Assembly (NCBI RefSeq): GCF_000429605.1
Contig: NZ_AUCE01000011.1
Location: forward strand, 641,736 to 705,735
Length of the DNA: 64,000 nt
Reading direction: 5' to 3'
Source of the DNA: Azonexus hydrophilus DSM 23864
GTDB taxonomy: Bacteria > Pseudomonadota > Gammaproteobacteria > Burkholderiales > Rhodocyclaceae
In this document: piece after piece, positions 27,993 to 37,000 of the stretch
Position numbering within the stretch: the stretch's first letter is position 1
Layout: each line of letters starts with the position of its first letter
The notes under the pieces: model-generated
Seen by the model: the letters and a program-made list of their open reading frames with translations, nothing else
What the model was told of the DNA's origin: nothing
The model's database searches: none
Translations under genes and position numbers: made by a program

Positions 27993-28601
27993 ATGAAGGA
28001 CAAGATAGATGAGCTGCTGGCACGTATTGCGGCGCTGCAGGACGAGCTGGATAACGAATATCGCCGGGCACGCGAGGACTGGGCCCGCAAGAAGGCCGAA
28101 CTGGCCGATGAGCTGGCCCGCCAGCAGCGACGCTACAAGACCGGACTGTTCCGTTTCATCGTCCGTTCGCGCATTCTGGTCCTGCTGACGGCCCCGGTGA
28201 TCTACGCCGGCTGGATTCCTTTCCTGGTGATCGATCTGTTCGTCACGATCTACCAGAGCATCTGCTTTCCCGTCTATCGCATTCCCAAGGTCCGCCGGGC
28301 CGACTACATCGTCTTCGACCGCGAAGACCTGCCTTACCTGAACCTGATCGAGAAATTCAACTGTTTCTATTGTTCCTATGGCAACGGTGTGGCGGCCTAT
28401 GTCCGGGAAGTGGCGGCGCGGACCGAACAGTACTGGTGCCCGATCAAGCACGCGCGACGCATCCGCGCGGCGCATGACCGCTACCCCAAGTTCTTCGATC
28501 ATGGGGATGCAGAGGCCTTCCAGCAGGGATTGAACCGACTGCGCCGGCAGTACGACGACGTCGATGAGGTCAAGGCGCCGGCAAGCCGGCGCGACGACTA
28601 G
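27993..28601 (+). CDS. Membrane protein of unknown function with coiled coil and Cys motif
   Basis: 202 residues from ATG 27993. Residues 1-48 are highly charged and predicted coiled coil (LLARIAALQDELDNEYRRA). One or two hydrophobic segments span about 58-95. A conserved-looking cytoplasmic or peripheral domain follows with C124-x2-C127, C149 and H153 (FNCFYCSYGNGVAAY, YWCPIKHARR). I recall similar uncharacterised proteins with a YCSYGNG/CPIKH core in other bacteria, but none with a known role. The cysteines and His could bind a metal (inference). The stop is inside a CTAG shared with the stop of the converging SPFH gene. Confidence 0.75.
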   Translation: MKDKIDELLARIAALQDELDNEYRRAREDWARKKAELADELARQQRRYKTGLFRFIVRSRILVLLTAPVIYAGWIPFLVIDLFVTIYQSICFPVYRIPKVRRADYIVFDREDLPYLNLIEKFNCFYCSYGNGVAAYVREVAARTEQYWCPIKHARRIRAAHDRYPKFFDHGDAEAFQQGLNRLRRQYDDVDEVKAPASRRDD

Positions 28602-29452
28602 GCCTTGCGTCCGAACAGGCCGCGCACCGCTTCCTGCAGGTCGGCAGGGAGAACCACCAGCTTGGCGTTGTCCTTCTCGCCCAGGCGCTCCATGGCGGCA
28701 ATGTATTTTTCGCCGAGCATGTAGGACATCGGGCCGGTCTGGTCGCCGATGGCGGCGGTAATGCGGCGGATTGCCTCGGCCGAGGCCTCGGCCAGCATGA
28801 CCTGGGCGTCGGCGTCGCGCTTGGCCGATTCCAGTCGCGCTTCCGCTTCCAGGATGGCCGACTGCTTGGCGCCTTCGGCGCGGGTGACCACGGCCTTGCG
28901 CTCGCGTTCGGCGGCGGCCTGCATCTCCATGGCCTTCTGCATCGATTGCGACGGCTTGATGTCCTGGATTTCGACCGACTTGACCGTCAGGCCCCAGTCC
29001 ACCGCCTCGTCGGCGATGCTTTCGCGCAGTCGTGCCTTGATCTTGTCGCGCGACGACAGCGCCTCGTCGAGTTCCATTTCGCCGACGATGGAACGCAGCG
29101 TGGTCATGATCAGGTTACGGATGGCTTCCGAGAAGTCGGTGACGCCATAGACCGCCTTGACCGGGTCGGTCACTTTGACGAAGGCGATGGCGTTGGTCAG
29201 GATCACCGCGTTGTCGCGGGTGATCACTTCCTGTTCCTGGACGTCGAGGATGATGTCCTTGGTGATCAATTGGTAGGCGATGCGGTCGATATAGGGGATG
29301 ACCACGTTGAGGCCGGGTTTCAGCGTGCCGTGATATTTGCCCAGGCGCTCGACGATCCACTCCTCGCCCTGCGGCACCAGGCGCACCCCCTTGGCGATGG
29401 TGACGGCGACGAAGACAAGTACGACGACACTGACGATCAGGCCTGCTTCCAT
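28598..29452 (-). CDS. SPFH/stomatin-family membrane protein (QmcA-like)
   Basis: 284 residues. An N-terminal membrane anchor (about 4-22) is followed by an SPFH domain (VPQGEEWIVERLGKYHGTLKPGLNVVIPYID) and a long Ala/Glu/Lys-rich coiled coil (180-240). The C-terminus ends LPADLQEAVRGLFGRKA. QmcA-type proteins oligomerise and organise membrane domains around proteases or other partners. The gene lies 2 bases after an NfeD-like gene, the usual partner. It differs from HflK/HflC, which form a pair. Its stop shares a CTAG with the converging gene. Confidence 0.9.
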   Translation of the reverse strand: MEAGLIVSVVVLVFVAVTIAKGVRLVPQGEEWIVERLGKYHGTLKPGLNVVIPYIDRIAYQLITKDIILDVQEQEVITRDNAVILTNAIAFVKVTDPVKAVYGVTDFSEAIRNLIMTTLRSIVGEMELDEALSSRDKIKARLRESIADEAVDWGLTVKSVEIQDIKPSQSMQKAMEMQAAAERERKAVVTRAEGAKQSAILEAEARLESAKRDADAQVMLAEASAEAIRRITAAIGDQTGPMSYMLGEKYIAAMERLGEKDNAKLVVLPADLQEAVRGLFGRKA

Positions 29453-29454
29453 GT

Positions 29455-29901
29455 TTAAACTCCGGTTCTGGTGACTTTGAGGAAACTGCCTTCAACGGCA
29501 ACGACACGCACCCGCTCGCCGGCGGCAATGCTCTCGTCGGCCAGGCATACCCATTCGTCGGATCCCAGCAGCGGTCGCTGAAAACGTACCCGCCCCTTGG
29601 CGAAAGGTTCGATGGCGGCAACCACCAGGCCGGCCTCGCCGATGACCTCGCCGGCCGTGCCGCTGCGGGTGCGTTCGAAGCCCTGGCGGAAGACGCGGAA
29701 CCAGAGCACGGTCATGGCCAGGGAAGCGATGATCCACAGGCTGATCTGGGCGGTTCCCGACAAGCCGGGAGCGAGCAGGACGATGAGGCCGACCAGCAGC
29801 GCGCCGAGACCGAACCAGATGATGTAGAAAGCGGGAATGGCCAGTTCGGCCAGGGTCAGCAGCACGCCGCCGACAATCCAGTGCCACCATTCGGGCTGCA
29901 T
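29455..29901 (-). CDS. NfeD-like membrane protein
   Basis: 148 residues. Three hydrophobic helices cover about 8-85 (WIVGGVLLTLAELAIPAF, LGALLVGLIVLLAPGL, ISLWIIASLAMTVLWF). A C-terminal soluble OB-fold follows (GEAGLVVAAIEPFAKGRVRF to VRVVAVEGSFLKV). This short form corresponds to YbbJ of E. coli; the serine-protease domain of long NfeD proteins is missing. It pairs with SPFH proteins in membrane microdomains. It lies 18 bases after the phaM-like gene in one operon. Confidence 0.88.
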   Translation of the reverse strand: MQPEWWHWIVGGVLLTLAELAIPAFYIIWFGLGALLVGLIVLLAPGLSGTAQISLWIIASLAMTVLWFRVFRQGFERTRSGTAGEVIGEAGLVVAAIEPFAKGRVRFQRPLLGSDEWVCLADESIAAGERVRVVAVEGSFLKVTRTGV

Positions 29902-29919
29902 CGGGCTTTCCTTCGAGGC

Positions 29920-30372
29920 TTATTTCTTGGCCGTGCTGCGACGGGATTTGGGTTTTTCCGGTGCCGGCTGTGCTGCCTGGGTGGCGGCTTCGGCATTCTG
30001 CTGCATGTGCTCGCGCATCTGCTGCATCATCTGCCAGGGCCACAGCGCGGCTTCCGAGAGTGCGCCGGGCGCTTCTGCCGGCGCCTCCGGTGCGGCTTCC
30101 TCGTTCATCTTGCGGGCGGCATCGGAGGCCATCTGGCCCATGGCCTGGACCGTGCTGACCGTGGTCCGCTGCATTTCGAGTCCCTGGATGGTCATCTGCA
30201 GCATCGACAGGTTCATGCGCAGCCAGCCTTCGACCGCCTTCATGTCCTTGATCCGCTTGTCGAGTTCTTCCAGGTCGAAGGTCGGAGCGACCATGCCGGG
30301 CAGGGAGAAGCCCATGTTGCCCCACATGTTGCGCATGAAATTGAGTGGGTCGTGTGCCTGTTCGTCAGCCAT
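29920..30372 (-). CDS. phaM: PhaM-family polyhydroxybutyrate granule protein
   Basis: 150 residues. The N-terminal region matches PhaM of Cupriavidus (NMGFSLPGMVAPTFDLEELDKRI, VEGWLRMNLSMLQMTIQGLE). The middle is Ala/Glu-rich and low complexity, and the C-terminus is a short basic PAK-like tail (PKSRRSTAKK). PhaM activates PHB synthase PhaC and ties PHB granules to the nucleoid, the basic tail binding DNA. It implies that this organism makes PHB. The start has a GGGAGA ribosome site. Operon order phaM-nfeD-SPFH is unusual. It is divergent from a response regulator gene. Confidence 0.88.
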   Translation of the reverse strand: MADEQAHDPLNFMRNMWGNMGFSLPGMVAPTFDLEELDKRIKDMKAVEGWLRMNLSMLQMTIQGLEMQRTTVSTVQAMGQMASDAARKMNEEAAPEAPAEAPGALSEAALWPWQMMQQMREHMQQNAEAATQAAQPAPEKPKSRRSTAKK

Positions 30373-30462
30373 GATCGTCTCCCTGAGTTAATGCATGTGA
30401 CGATCTTAAACCACTTTGTGTCGCAAAATGATAAATTACCCGTCGTTATGAAAGGGGAATAG

Positions 30463-31125
30463 ATGCTCAAGTTGCTGGTAGTCGAAGATCACGCCCTGGT
30501 ACGTGAAGGTCTGGTCGGTCTGTTATCCCAGATGGAGGATGGCGTCGAGGTGTACGAAAGCGCCGATTTCGAGAGCGCGCTGGGCATGCTCGACAGTGAG
30601 GGGGATTTCGATTTGGTCTTGCTCGATCTGGCCCTGCCGGGGATAGACGGGTTTGCCGGGCTGGACATCCTGCGTCGTCGTTACCCGGCCATGCCGGTTG
30701 CCGTGGTGTCGGCCTTCGACGACATGCCGACGGTGACGCGGGTGCTCAACCTGGGGGCTTCGGGGTTCATTCCCAAGGCCATGAACGGCGAATGCCTGCT
30801 GAACGCCGTGCGCGAAGTGCTGGCCGGGAACATTTTCCGACCCAGCGGGCAGCAGCCGGCCCGCATGGACGATGCCATTCCCGTGCCGCCGTCGAGCGTC
30901 AGCGTGCGGCCCGAGGAAATCGGCCTGACCGAACGTCAGGCCCAGGTCTTGTGCCTGATGGTGCGTGGCTTGTCGAATCGCGACATCGCCGAGCAACTCG
31001 ATCTCTCCGAAGGTACCGTCAAGATCCACGCAACCGCCGTATTCAAGGCGCTGGGCGTCAATAGCCGGACGCAGGCGCTGGTTACCGCGGCGCGTTACGG
31101 CATCGATTTCAGCGACGTTTTCTAG
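30463..31125 (+). CDS. LuxR-type (NarL family) response regulator
   Basis: 220 residues with an AAAGGGGA ribosome site. The receiver domain has the acidic pair (VVEDH), phospho-Asp55 (LLLDLALPG), the switch Ser (VVSAF) and Lys (FIPKA). After a linker comes the LuxR HTH (LTERQAQVLCLMVRGLSNRDIAEQLDLSEGTVKIH). All phosphorylation residues are present. It ends tail-to-tail with a histidine kinase whose HDLRQP-type HisKA is often linked to such regulators, so they are probably a cognate pair. Targets are unknown; the divergent phaM operon is a candidate. Confidence 0.92.
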   Translation: MLKLLVVEDHALVREGLVGLLSQMEDGVEVYESADFESALGMLDSEGDFDLVLLDLALPGIDGFAGLDILRRRYPAMPVAVVSAFDDMPTVTRVLNLGASGFIPKAMNGECLLNAVREVLAGNIFRPSGQQPARMDDAIPVPPSSVSVRPEEIGLTERQAQVLCLMVRGLSNRDIAEQLDLSEGTVKIHATAVFKALGVNSRTQALVTAARYGIDFSDVF

Positions 31126-33197
31126 CCGGCCTGTGGCCGGCGCAGTGCGCTGGCCCGCAACAGGGCGCGCAGGCGGGCCGGACGCAACGGCAAGCCCAGG
31201 CGGTGGCTTCCTTTGGGGAGGGGCATCTCGGGCGGGCTGCCGAGTATGATCAAGGGCATGTCCGGATCGATGTCGGGGATGTTTTCCGCATCGCAGATGA
31301 CGATGCTGTCGCTGCGCAACTGAGCCACCGACGCGCAGTCGCCCTCGCTGATCCGGTAGTTCCAGCTGGCGACCAGCGCCCGCGACGCCAGCAGGTCCGG
31401 CGAATTGCCGACGAAATGCACCAGGCCGACCGTGCCGTTTTGCTGTGCCACTGTTTCCTGGGAGGGTGCCCGGGCGCGCTGAACGAGCAGGCCGAACGTC
31501 GTGCCGTTGCCGATTTCCGAATCGAGCGATACCTCGATGTCCAGGCCTTTGGCCAGGCGCTCGACGATGGACAGGCCGAGGCCGAGGCCACCGTCCTGCT
31601 CGCGGGCGACGTTGGCGACCTGGAAAAATTCGGCGAAGATCGCCGCCCGGTACTCGCGGGCAATGCCGATGCCGCTGTCGCGAATCTCGATGCGGATGGC
31701 GTCCTCCCGAATGCGGGCGCCGACCAGCACGCTGCCGCCGGCCGGGGTGTAGCGCAGGGCATTCGCGATCAGGTTGCCGATCATCCGCTCCAGCAGGCGC
31801 GGGTCGCTGCGCAGGTAATAGCGATTGGGATGAAAGCGTAGGCGCAGGCCATGGGCCTCGGCCTGGCGGTGGAAGGCGCCATGCAGTTGGCGGAAGACAT
31901 CGTTGAGCGCAAACACCTGGATCTCGGGGCGGACGCCGTCGATGTCCAGGCGCGAGATATCGAGCAGCGCATTGAGCATGTCGCCCAGCGTCTGTGTCGA
32001 CGCGCCGATCTGTTCGGCAATGCGCGGGACCTCGCGCAGACGGCCTGCCGCCGCCTGGCGCTGCAGGTCGGTGGTGAACAGGGAGAGGGCGTGCAGCGGT
32101 TGTCGCAGGTCATGGCTGGCAGCGGCCAGGAAGCGGCTCTTGGCCGCGTTGGCGCGTTCGGCCGCATCCTTTTCCGCCGCCAGTGCGGCGGTCGCCTGGT
32201 CGATCCGGGTTTCCAGCTGGTCGCGACTGTCGGAAAGGGCTTCGGTCATTTCCCGCAGTTCGCCGACCTGACGGCGCAAGAACATCGCGCCGCTGAACAT
32301 CAGCGCGATCAGCATGGCCCCGAGCGTACCGATTTCAAAGCGCCGGTTGCGCCAGCCGGCAAGCACGGAATCGGTGGGAATGATGGCAACCATGCGCAGA
32401 TCCGGGAAACCGGGTACCGGCGAGGTCGAGATCAGCAGGCCGTTGCCGCGCGCCAGGCCGGTTTCCGGAATCAGGCCGGCCGGCCGGCCGTCGAACAGGG
32501 TGCTGCCGGCCGGCCGGCCGAGGATGCCGGAATAGGTGCTCAGGTCGGCCGGGCGGCAGGAGGCGACAATTTCGCCCCGGGCATTGGTCAGCACGGCATC
32601 GAAATCGTCGGACAGGCGGTTGGACCAGCAGAAGTCCTGCATGTAGGCCGGCTCGATGGCGGCGAAGGCGGCACCGGCAAAGCGGTTTTCGGCATCGGTC
32701 AGGCGATGGGCGATGGCGTAGGTATAGCGTCCGGAATTACGTCCGACGTAGGGACCGAACGTGGACCAGGGGGCGCCGTTTTCCAGCGCGACAAAGTAGG
32801 GGCGGTCGCGTACGTTGATCGGCGGCGGCGGGAAATAGGTCGAGATGAAGCGCTGATTGCCCAGCTGGTCGAAGACGATCAGGTCGCGCAGTTGCGGCAT
32901 CGCCCGGGAATGGCGCTGGGCGATGTACTCCCAGCCGCGTACCGGCTCCCAGTCGGGCCAGTTGTTGCGACTGTGGGATAGATCGGTGGCGACTTCCTTG
33001 ACCAGCACGTCGACCGCCTCGAAGGCACGGGCGGTGTGTTCGGCCATCATCACCGAAAACTGTTGCAGACGCTGTTCCCCGGTGTCGATGTCGCGCTTGT
33101 AGGACAGCGTCAGGTCGACCACGAAGGCGATCAGGACGGCCAGTGTCCCGGCCAGGGCCAGGCTCAGGGCGAGCTGTTCCGGCTGGCGCTTGAACAT
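31122..33197 (-). CDS. Sensor histidine kinase with periplasmic Cache domain and degenerate C-terminal receiver
   Basis: 691 residues. TM1 (about 12-31), a large periplasmic Cache domain (about 35-285), TM2 (about 288-309) and a coiled coil. HisKA has His362 (AASHDLRQPLHAL). The HATPase has an N box (NLIANALRYTP) and G boxes (DSGIGIA, GGLGLGLSI). The last 105 residues look like a receiver that has lost its chemistry: the acidic pair is replaced by FVGN and the conserved Lys by Arg, though an Asp survives in IVICDAENIP. It probably senses a small extracellular ligand and phosphorylates the neighbouring LuxR-type regulator. The tail may be regulatory. A GRPAG repeat with palindromic DNA lies in the sensor domain. 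Confidence 0.9.
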   Translation of the reverse strand: MFKRQPEQLALSLALAGTLAVLIAFVVDLTLSYKRDIDTGEQRLQQFSVMMAEHTARAFEAVDVLVKEVATDLSHSRNNWPDWEPVRGWEYIAQRHSRAMPQLRDLIVFDQLGNQRFISTYFPPPPINVRDRPYFVALENGAPWSTFGPYVGRNSGRYTYAIAHRLTDAENRFAGAAFAAIEPAYMQDFCWSNRLSDDFDAVLTNARGEIVASCRPADLSTYSGILGRPAGSTLFDGRPAGLIPETGLARGNGLLISTSPVPGFPDLRMVAIIPTDSVLAGWRNRRFEIGTLGAMLIALMFSGAMFLRRQVGELREMTEALSDSRDQLETRIDQATAALAAEKDAAERANAAKSRFLAAASHDLRQPLHALSLFTTDLQRQAAAGRLREVPRIAEQIGASTQTLGDMLNALLDISRLDIDGVRPEIQVFALNDVFRQLHGAFHRQAEAHGLRLRFHPNRYYLRSDPRLLERMIGNLIANALRYTPAGGSVLVGARIREDAIRIEIRDSGIGIAREYRAAIFAEFFQVANVAREQDGGLGLGLSIVERLAKGLDIEVSLDSEIGNGTTFGLLVQRARAPSQETVAQQNGTVGLVHFVGNSPDLLASRALVASWNYRISEGDCASVAQLRSDSIVICDAENIPDIDPDMPLIILGSPPEMPLPKGSHRLGLPLRPARLRALLRASALRRPQAG
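32475..32520. repeat. Two 16-bp palindromic GCCGGC-type repeats inside the kinase gene
   Basis: The same 16-base string, repeated GGCC/CCGG units, occurs at 32475-32490 and 32505-32520, exactly 30 bases apart. It encodes GRPAG twice with a ten-residue period on the minus strand. Each copy is nearly self-complementary, so the two can pair as a hairpin or slip during replication. Confidence 0.7.
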
Positions 33198-33200
33198 GCG

Positions 33201-33950
33201 TCAGATCCGGTAGCAGTACAGCGGTCGCGGCGGCGTGCAGGCGACGTCGATAACGCATTCCGGCGCCACGCCGGGGATGGGGAAGCTGTTGCTGACCAGC
33301 AGGCTGCCCGGTTTCATCTCCGCCTTGGCCTTCTCCCAGAGTTGCGGCATCGGTGCCGGCGACAGGAAGGCATAGACCACGGCGTGCTCGTGTAGTGGCA
33401 TCTGCCACATGTCGCCCCAGCGCCATGACAGATTGGGTCGGCCGACGCTGAGCAGTCGGCCGGCCAGCCAGGTGGCCGGTGCATTCTCGATGCCGGTGAA
33501 TTGGCGGTCGGGCCAGCGGTCGGCCAGCGGGATGACGGTGCTGCCCAGGCCGGCGCCGAGGTCGAGGAAGCTCTCGGCTTCTTCCTTGCCGAGCAGTTCG
33601 TCGAGAGCAGCGACGGTTTCCGGATTGGACAGATAGAGCGGGACCTGGCCGCTCAGTGCGCCGCGATAGACGAGCAGCAGCAGGATGAATGCGAGCAGGA
33701 ACCAGCCCGGGTCGATGGCCAGGTGGTAGGTTACCCAGACCAGAGGCATGAACAGCGCATGCATCACGCGCCACCACCAGGGCTGGCGGCTCAGGGTGGC
33801 GAAGACCAGGGCGACGGCGCCGATGGCCAGGCTGGTTTGCTGCCAGGGCATGGCTTCCGCCTGCCAGCCGTAATACGGCCAGGCGAGCGAGAGAACGACG
33901 ATGACGGCGGCCCCTTGCAGGGCGAGTTGGCGGGTCGGGGTGGAAATCAT
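33201..33950 (-). CDS. Membrane-anchored class I SAM-dependent methyltransferase
   Basis: 249 residues. The N-terminal 95 residues hold three hydrophobic helices (VIVVLSLAWPYYGW, LAIGAVALVFATL, WFLLAFILLLLVY). The rest is a compact Rossmann-type methyltransferase with motif I at about 113-120 (FLDLGAGLGSTVIPL) and an acidic strand-2 end (FTGIENAP). It methylates an unknown substrate at the membrane surface. It sits 3 bases upstream of the sensor kinase, so the two are probably co-transcribed. A second anchor after the catalytic core is absent. Confidence 0.82.
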   Translation of the reverse strand: MISTPTRQLALQGAAVIVVLSLAWPYYGWQAEAMPWQQTSLAIGAVALVFATLSRQPWWWRVMHALFMPLVWVTYHLAIDPGWFLLAFILLLLVYRGALSGQVPLYLSNPETVAALDELLGKEEAESFLDLGAGLGSTVIPLADRWPDRQFTGIENAPATWLAGRLLSVGRPNLSWRWGDMWQMPLHEHAVVYAFLSPAPMPQLWEKAKAEMKPGSLLVSNSFPIPGVAPECVIDVACTPPRPLYCYRI

Positions 33951-34009
33951 GGCAGGATTCTAAGGGAAATCGCCCGGCCAGGTTTGCCGGGCGAGCACAT
34001 GACTCCTGC

Positions 34010-37000
34010 CTATCGAGATGCCTGCAGCAAGCCCTCCCGGGTTTTGGCCGCTCGTGCGGCCGCCTGCTGGCGTACCGGGCCGAAGCCGCGTACCGATTCC
34101 GGCCAGGCGGCCAGTGCCAGACGTCCGGGGCCGGGCGGCATGGTGGCGATACGTTTCAGGTCGGCTTCGTAATCCGCCAGCAATTGCCGATCCAGGCGGG
34201 CCTCCTCGCCGTTGCGCCAGGGGTCGAGCCAGCTGCCGCGCCAGCGGCGGGCACGGGCGAGCAGACGAAGCAGGGGCAGCAGCCAGGGACCGAAATGGAT
34301 TTTCCGAGGTCGGCCGTCGCTGCCTTGACGGGAAAGTCCCGGGGGCGCCAGATGGAAGCCGAGCTTGAGCTTACCGTCGAAGCGGGCGGCAAATTGCGCC
34401 AGGAAACTTTGCGCGCTGAGCAGGCGGGCCACCTCCCAGGGGTCTTTCGGCGCCAGCAGGCGCGCGTACTGGACGGCGACGACCCGGCTCAGGGCGTCGT
34501 CGCCCAGCGCCTGGATGGGCGCCAGTCCGGCCCGGTAGCGGGCGGCCAGCGCTGCATCCTGGTAAGCGCTCAGGTGTTCGACGCGGCGGGCAATCAGTTC
34601 GTCCAGCGATTGCTGGTCGATGCCGGGGCGCGCCGGGCGCTCGCCGACCACGGCCGCGACGGCCTCGGGGTGAGCGGCGACGCGGCGGCCCCAGAGGAAG
34701 GCCTGGCGGTTGGCGTCGACGGCGGCACCGTTGAGGGCGATGGCCTGGTCGATGGCGCCGGCCGACACCGGGACCAGCCCCTGTTGCCAGGCGCAACCGA
34801 GCAGCAGCATGTTGGCGTAGAGCGCGTCGCCCATCAGCACGCTGGCCAGGTGCTGCGCGTCGACGAAACTGACGCGGTCGGCGCCCAGCGTTTCCTCCAG
34901 TTGCCGTTGCAGGCCGGCCTGCGGGAAGCGCCAGTCGCGGTTGCGGGTGAATTCGGCGGTCGGCGTGGCGGTGCAGTTGACGATGGCGCGGGTGTGGCCT
35001 TCCAGCATTTTTGCGCAGGCTTCGGGGCTGGCGCTGACGACCAGGTCGCCGCCCAGGATGGCGTCGGCTTCCCCGGTTGCGATGCGGGCGGCGTGGATGT
35101 CCCCGGGGCGGTCGGCAATGCGCAGGTGCGAGAAGACGGCGCCGTATTTCTGCGCCAGTCCGGTCATGTCCAGTGTCGACACGCCCTTGCCGTCGAGGTG
35201 TGCGGCCATGCCGAGCAGGGCGCCGAGGGTGATCACGCCCATGCCGCCGACCCCGGTGATCAGCAGGTTGTACGGCTGTTCGGTCGACGGCAGGGTGGGC
35301 AGCGGCAGGCTGGCCCAGCCGTCATGCTGGGTCGCAGCGGCCTTTTTCGGTCGGCCGCCGGCGACGGTGACGAAACTCGGACAGAAGCCCTTGAGGCAGG
35401 ACAGGTCCTGATTGCAGGCCGACTGGTCGATCTGGCGCTTGGTACCGAAATCGGTCTCGACCGGCACCACCGACAGGCAGTTGGATTGCACCGAACAGTC
35501 GCCGCAGCCTTCGCAGACATCCTCGTTGATCACGACGCGCCGGCTGGCGGCCGGCATCTTGCCGCGCTTGCGCCGGCGCCGGGCCTCGGTGGCGCAGACC
35601 TGGTCGTAGATGAGAACGGAGACGCCGGGAAACTCGCGCAGCTCGCGCTGGACGACGTCGAGTTCGTCACGGTGGCGGACCGGAACGTTCGGGGCGAGGT
35701 CGGTGATGCCGGCGTATTTCTCCGGCTCGGCGGCGACGATGACCATCTTGCCGACGCCCTCGGCCTCCAGTTGCCGGGTGATCCGGGCGACGCTCAGGAC
35801 GCCGTCCACCGGCTGGCCGCCGGTCATGGCGACGGCGTCGTTGTAGAGGATCTTGTAGGTGATCGGCACTTTCGCCGCAATCGATTGCCGGATGGCCAGC
35901 AAGCCGGAGTGGAAGTAGGTGCCGTCGCCGAGGTTGGCGAAGATGTGCTTTTCCTCGGTGAATGGCGCCTGGCCGACCCAGGGCACGCCTTCGCCGCCCA
36001 TGTGGGTGAAGGTCGAGGTCGACCGGTCCATCCAGGTCACCATGTAGTGGCAGCCGATGCCGGCGACAGCGCGCGAACCTTCGGGGACTTTGGTCGAGGT
36101 GTTGTGCGGGCAGCCCGAGCAGAAGTGCGGTTTGCGCTCGGCCAGCACGATGGGGGTTTTCGCTGCCTGCTGCTTGTCTTCGATCAGCTTCAGCCGGGCT
36201 TCGATGGTCGGCGAGGTGAAGAAGCGGCCGATGCGCCGGGCGATGACGCGAGCGATGCTGGCCACCGGCAATTCGCCGGCAGCCGGTAGCAGCCAGTCGC
36301 TGTGCGCCAGGTAGCCGCCGTCGCCTTCGACGGTCCATTCGCCTTTCTCGTCGAACTTGCCGACGATGCGCGGGCGCACGTCGTCGCGCCAGTTGTACAG
36401 CTCTTCCTTCAGCTGGTATTCGAGCAACTGGCGTTTTTCCTCGACGACCAGGATTTCTTCCAGCCCTTCGGCGAAGTGGCGCACGCCTTCCGGCTCCAGC
36501 GGCCAGACCATGCCGACCTTGTACAGGCGGATGCCGATCTGCGCGGCGAGCGTTTCGTCGATGCCGAGTTCGTCGAGTGCCTGGCGTACGTCGAGGTAGC
36601 TCTTGCCGGCGGTGAGGATGCCGAGCCGGGGCGCCGGCGAATCGATGATCACGCGGTCGAGCCGGTTCGCCCGGCAGTAGGCCAGCGCCGCGTAGAGCTT
36701 GTGGTTGAGCAGGCGGGCTTCCTGGACCAGCGGCGGGTCCGGCCAGCGGATGTTGAGGCCGTCGGGCGGCAGGCTGAAATCGTCCGGAATCCTGATGTCG
36801 ACCGCGCTCGGGTCGATATTCACCGAGGCCGAGGTCTCGACCGTGTCGGCCAGCGCCTTGAACGCCACCCAGCAACCGGAGTAGCGGCTCATCGCCCAGC
36901 CGTGCAGGCCGAAGTCGAGGTATTCCTGCACGTTGGCCGGATAGAGCACCGGCATCATCACCGCCTTGAAGACGTGTTCGGTCTGATGCGGCAGCGTCGA

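Noticed and set aside
28017..28032. Sigma54-like TGGCAC...TTGC string
   Set aside because: It lies inside the start of a coding region, the spacing is off, and no sigma54 activator or activator site is near.
34184..36289. 701-codon open frame opposite the indolepyruvate oxidoreductase
   Set aside because: The opposite strand has TPP and iron-sulfur motifs; this frame has none.
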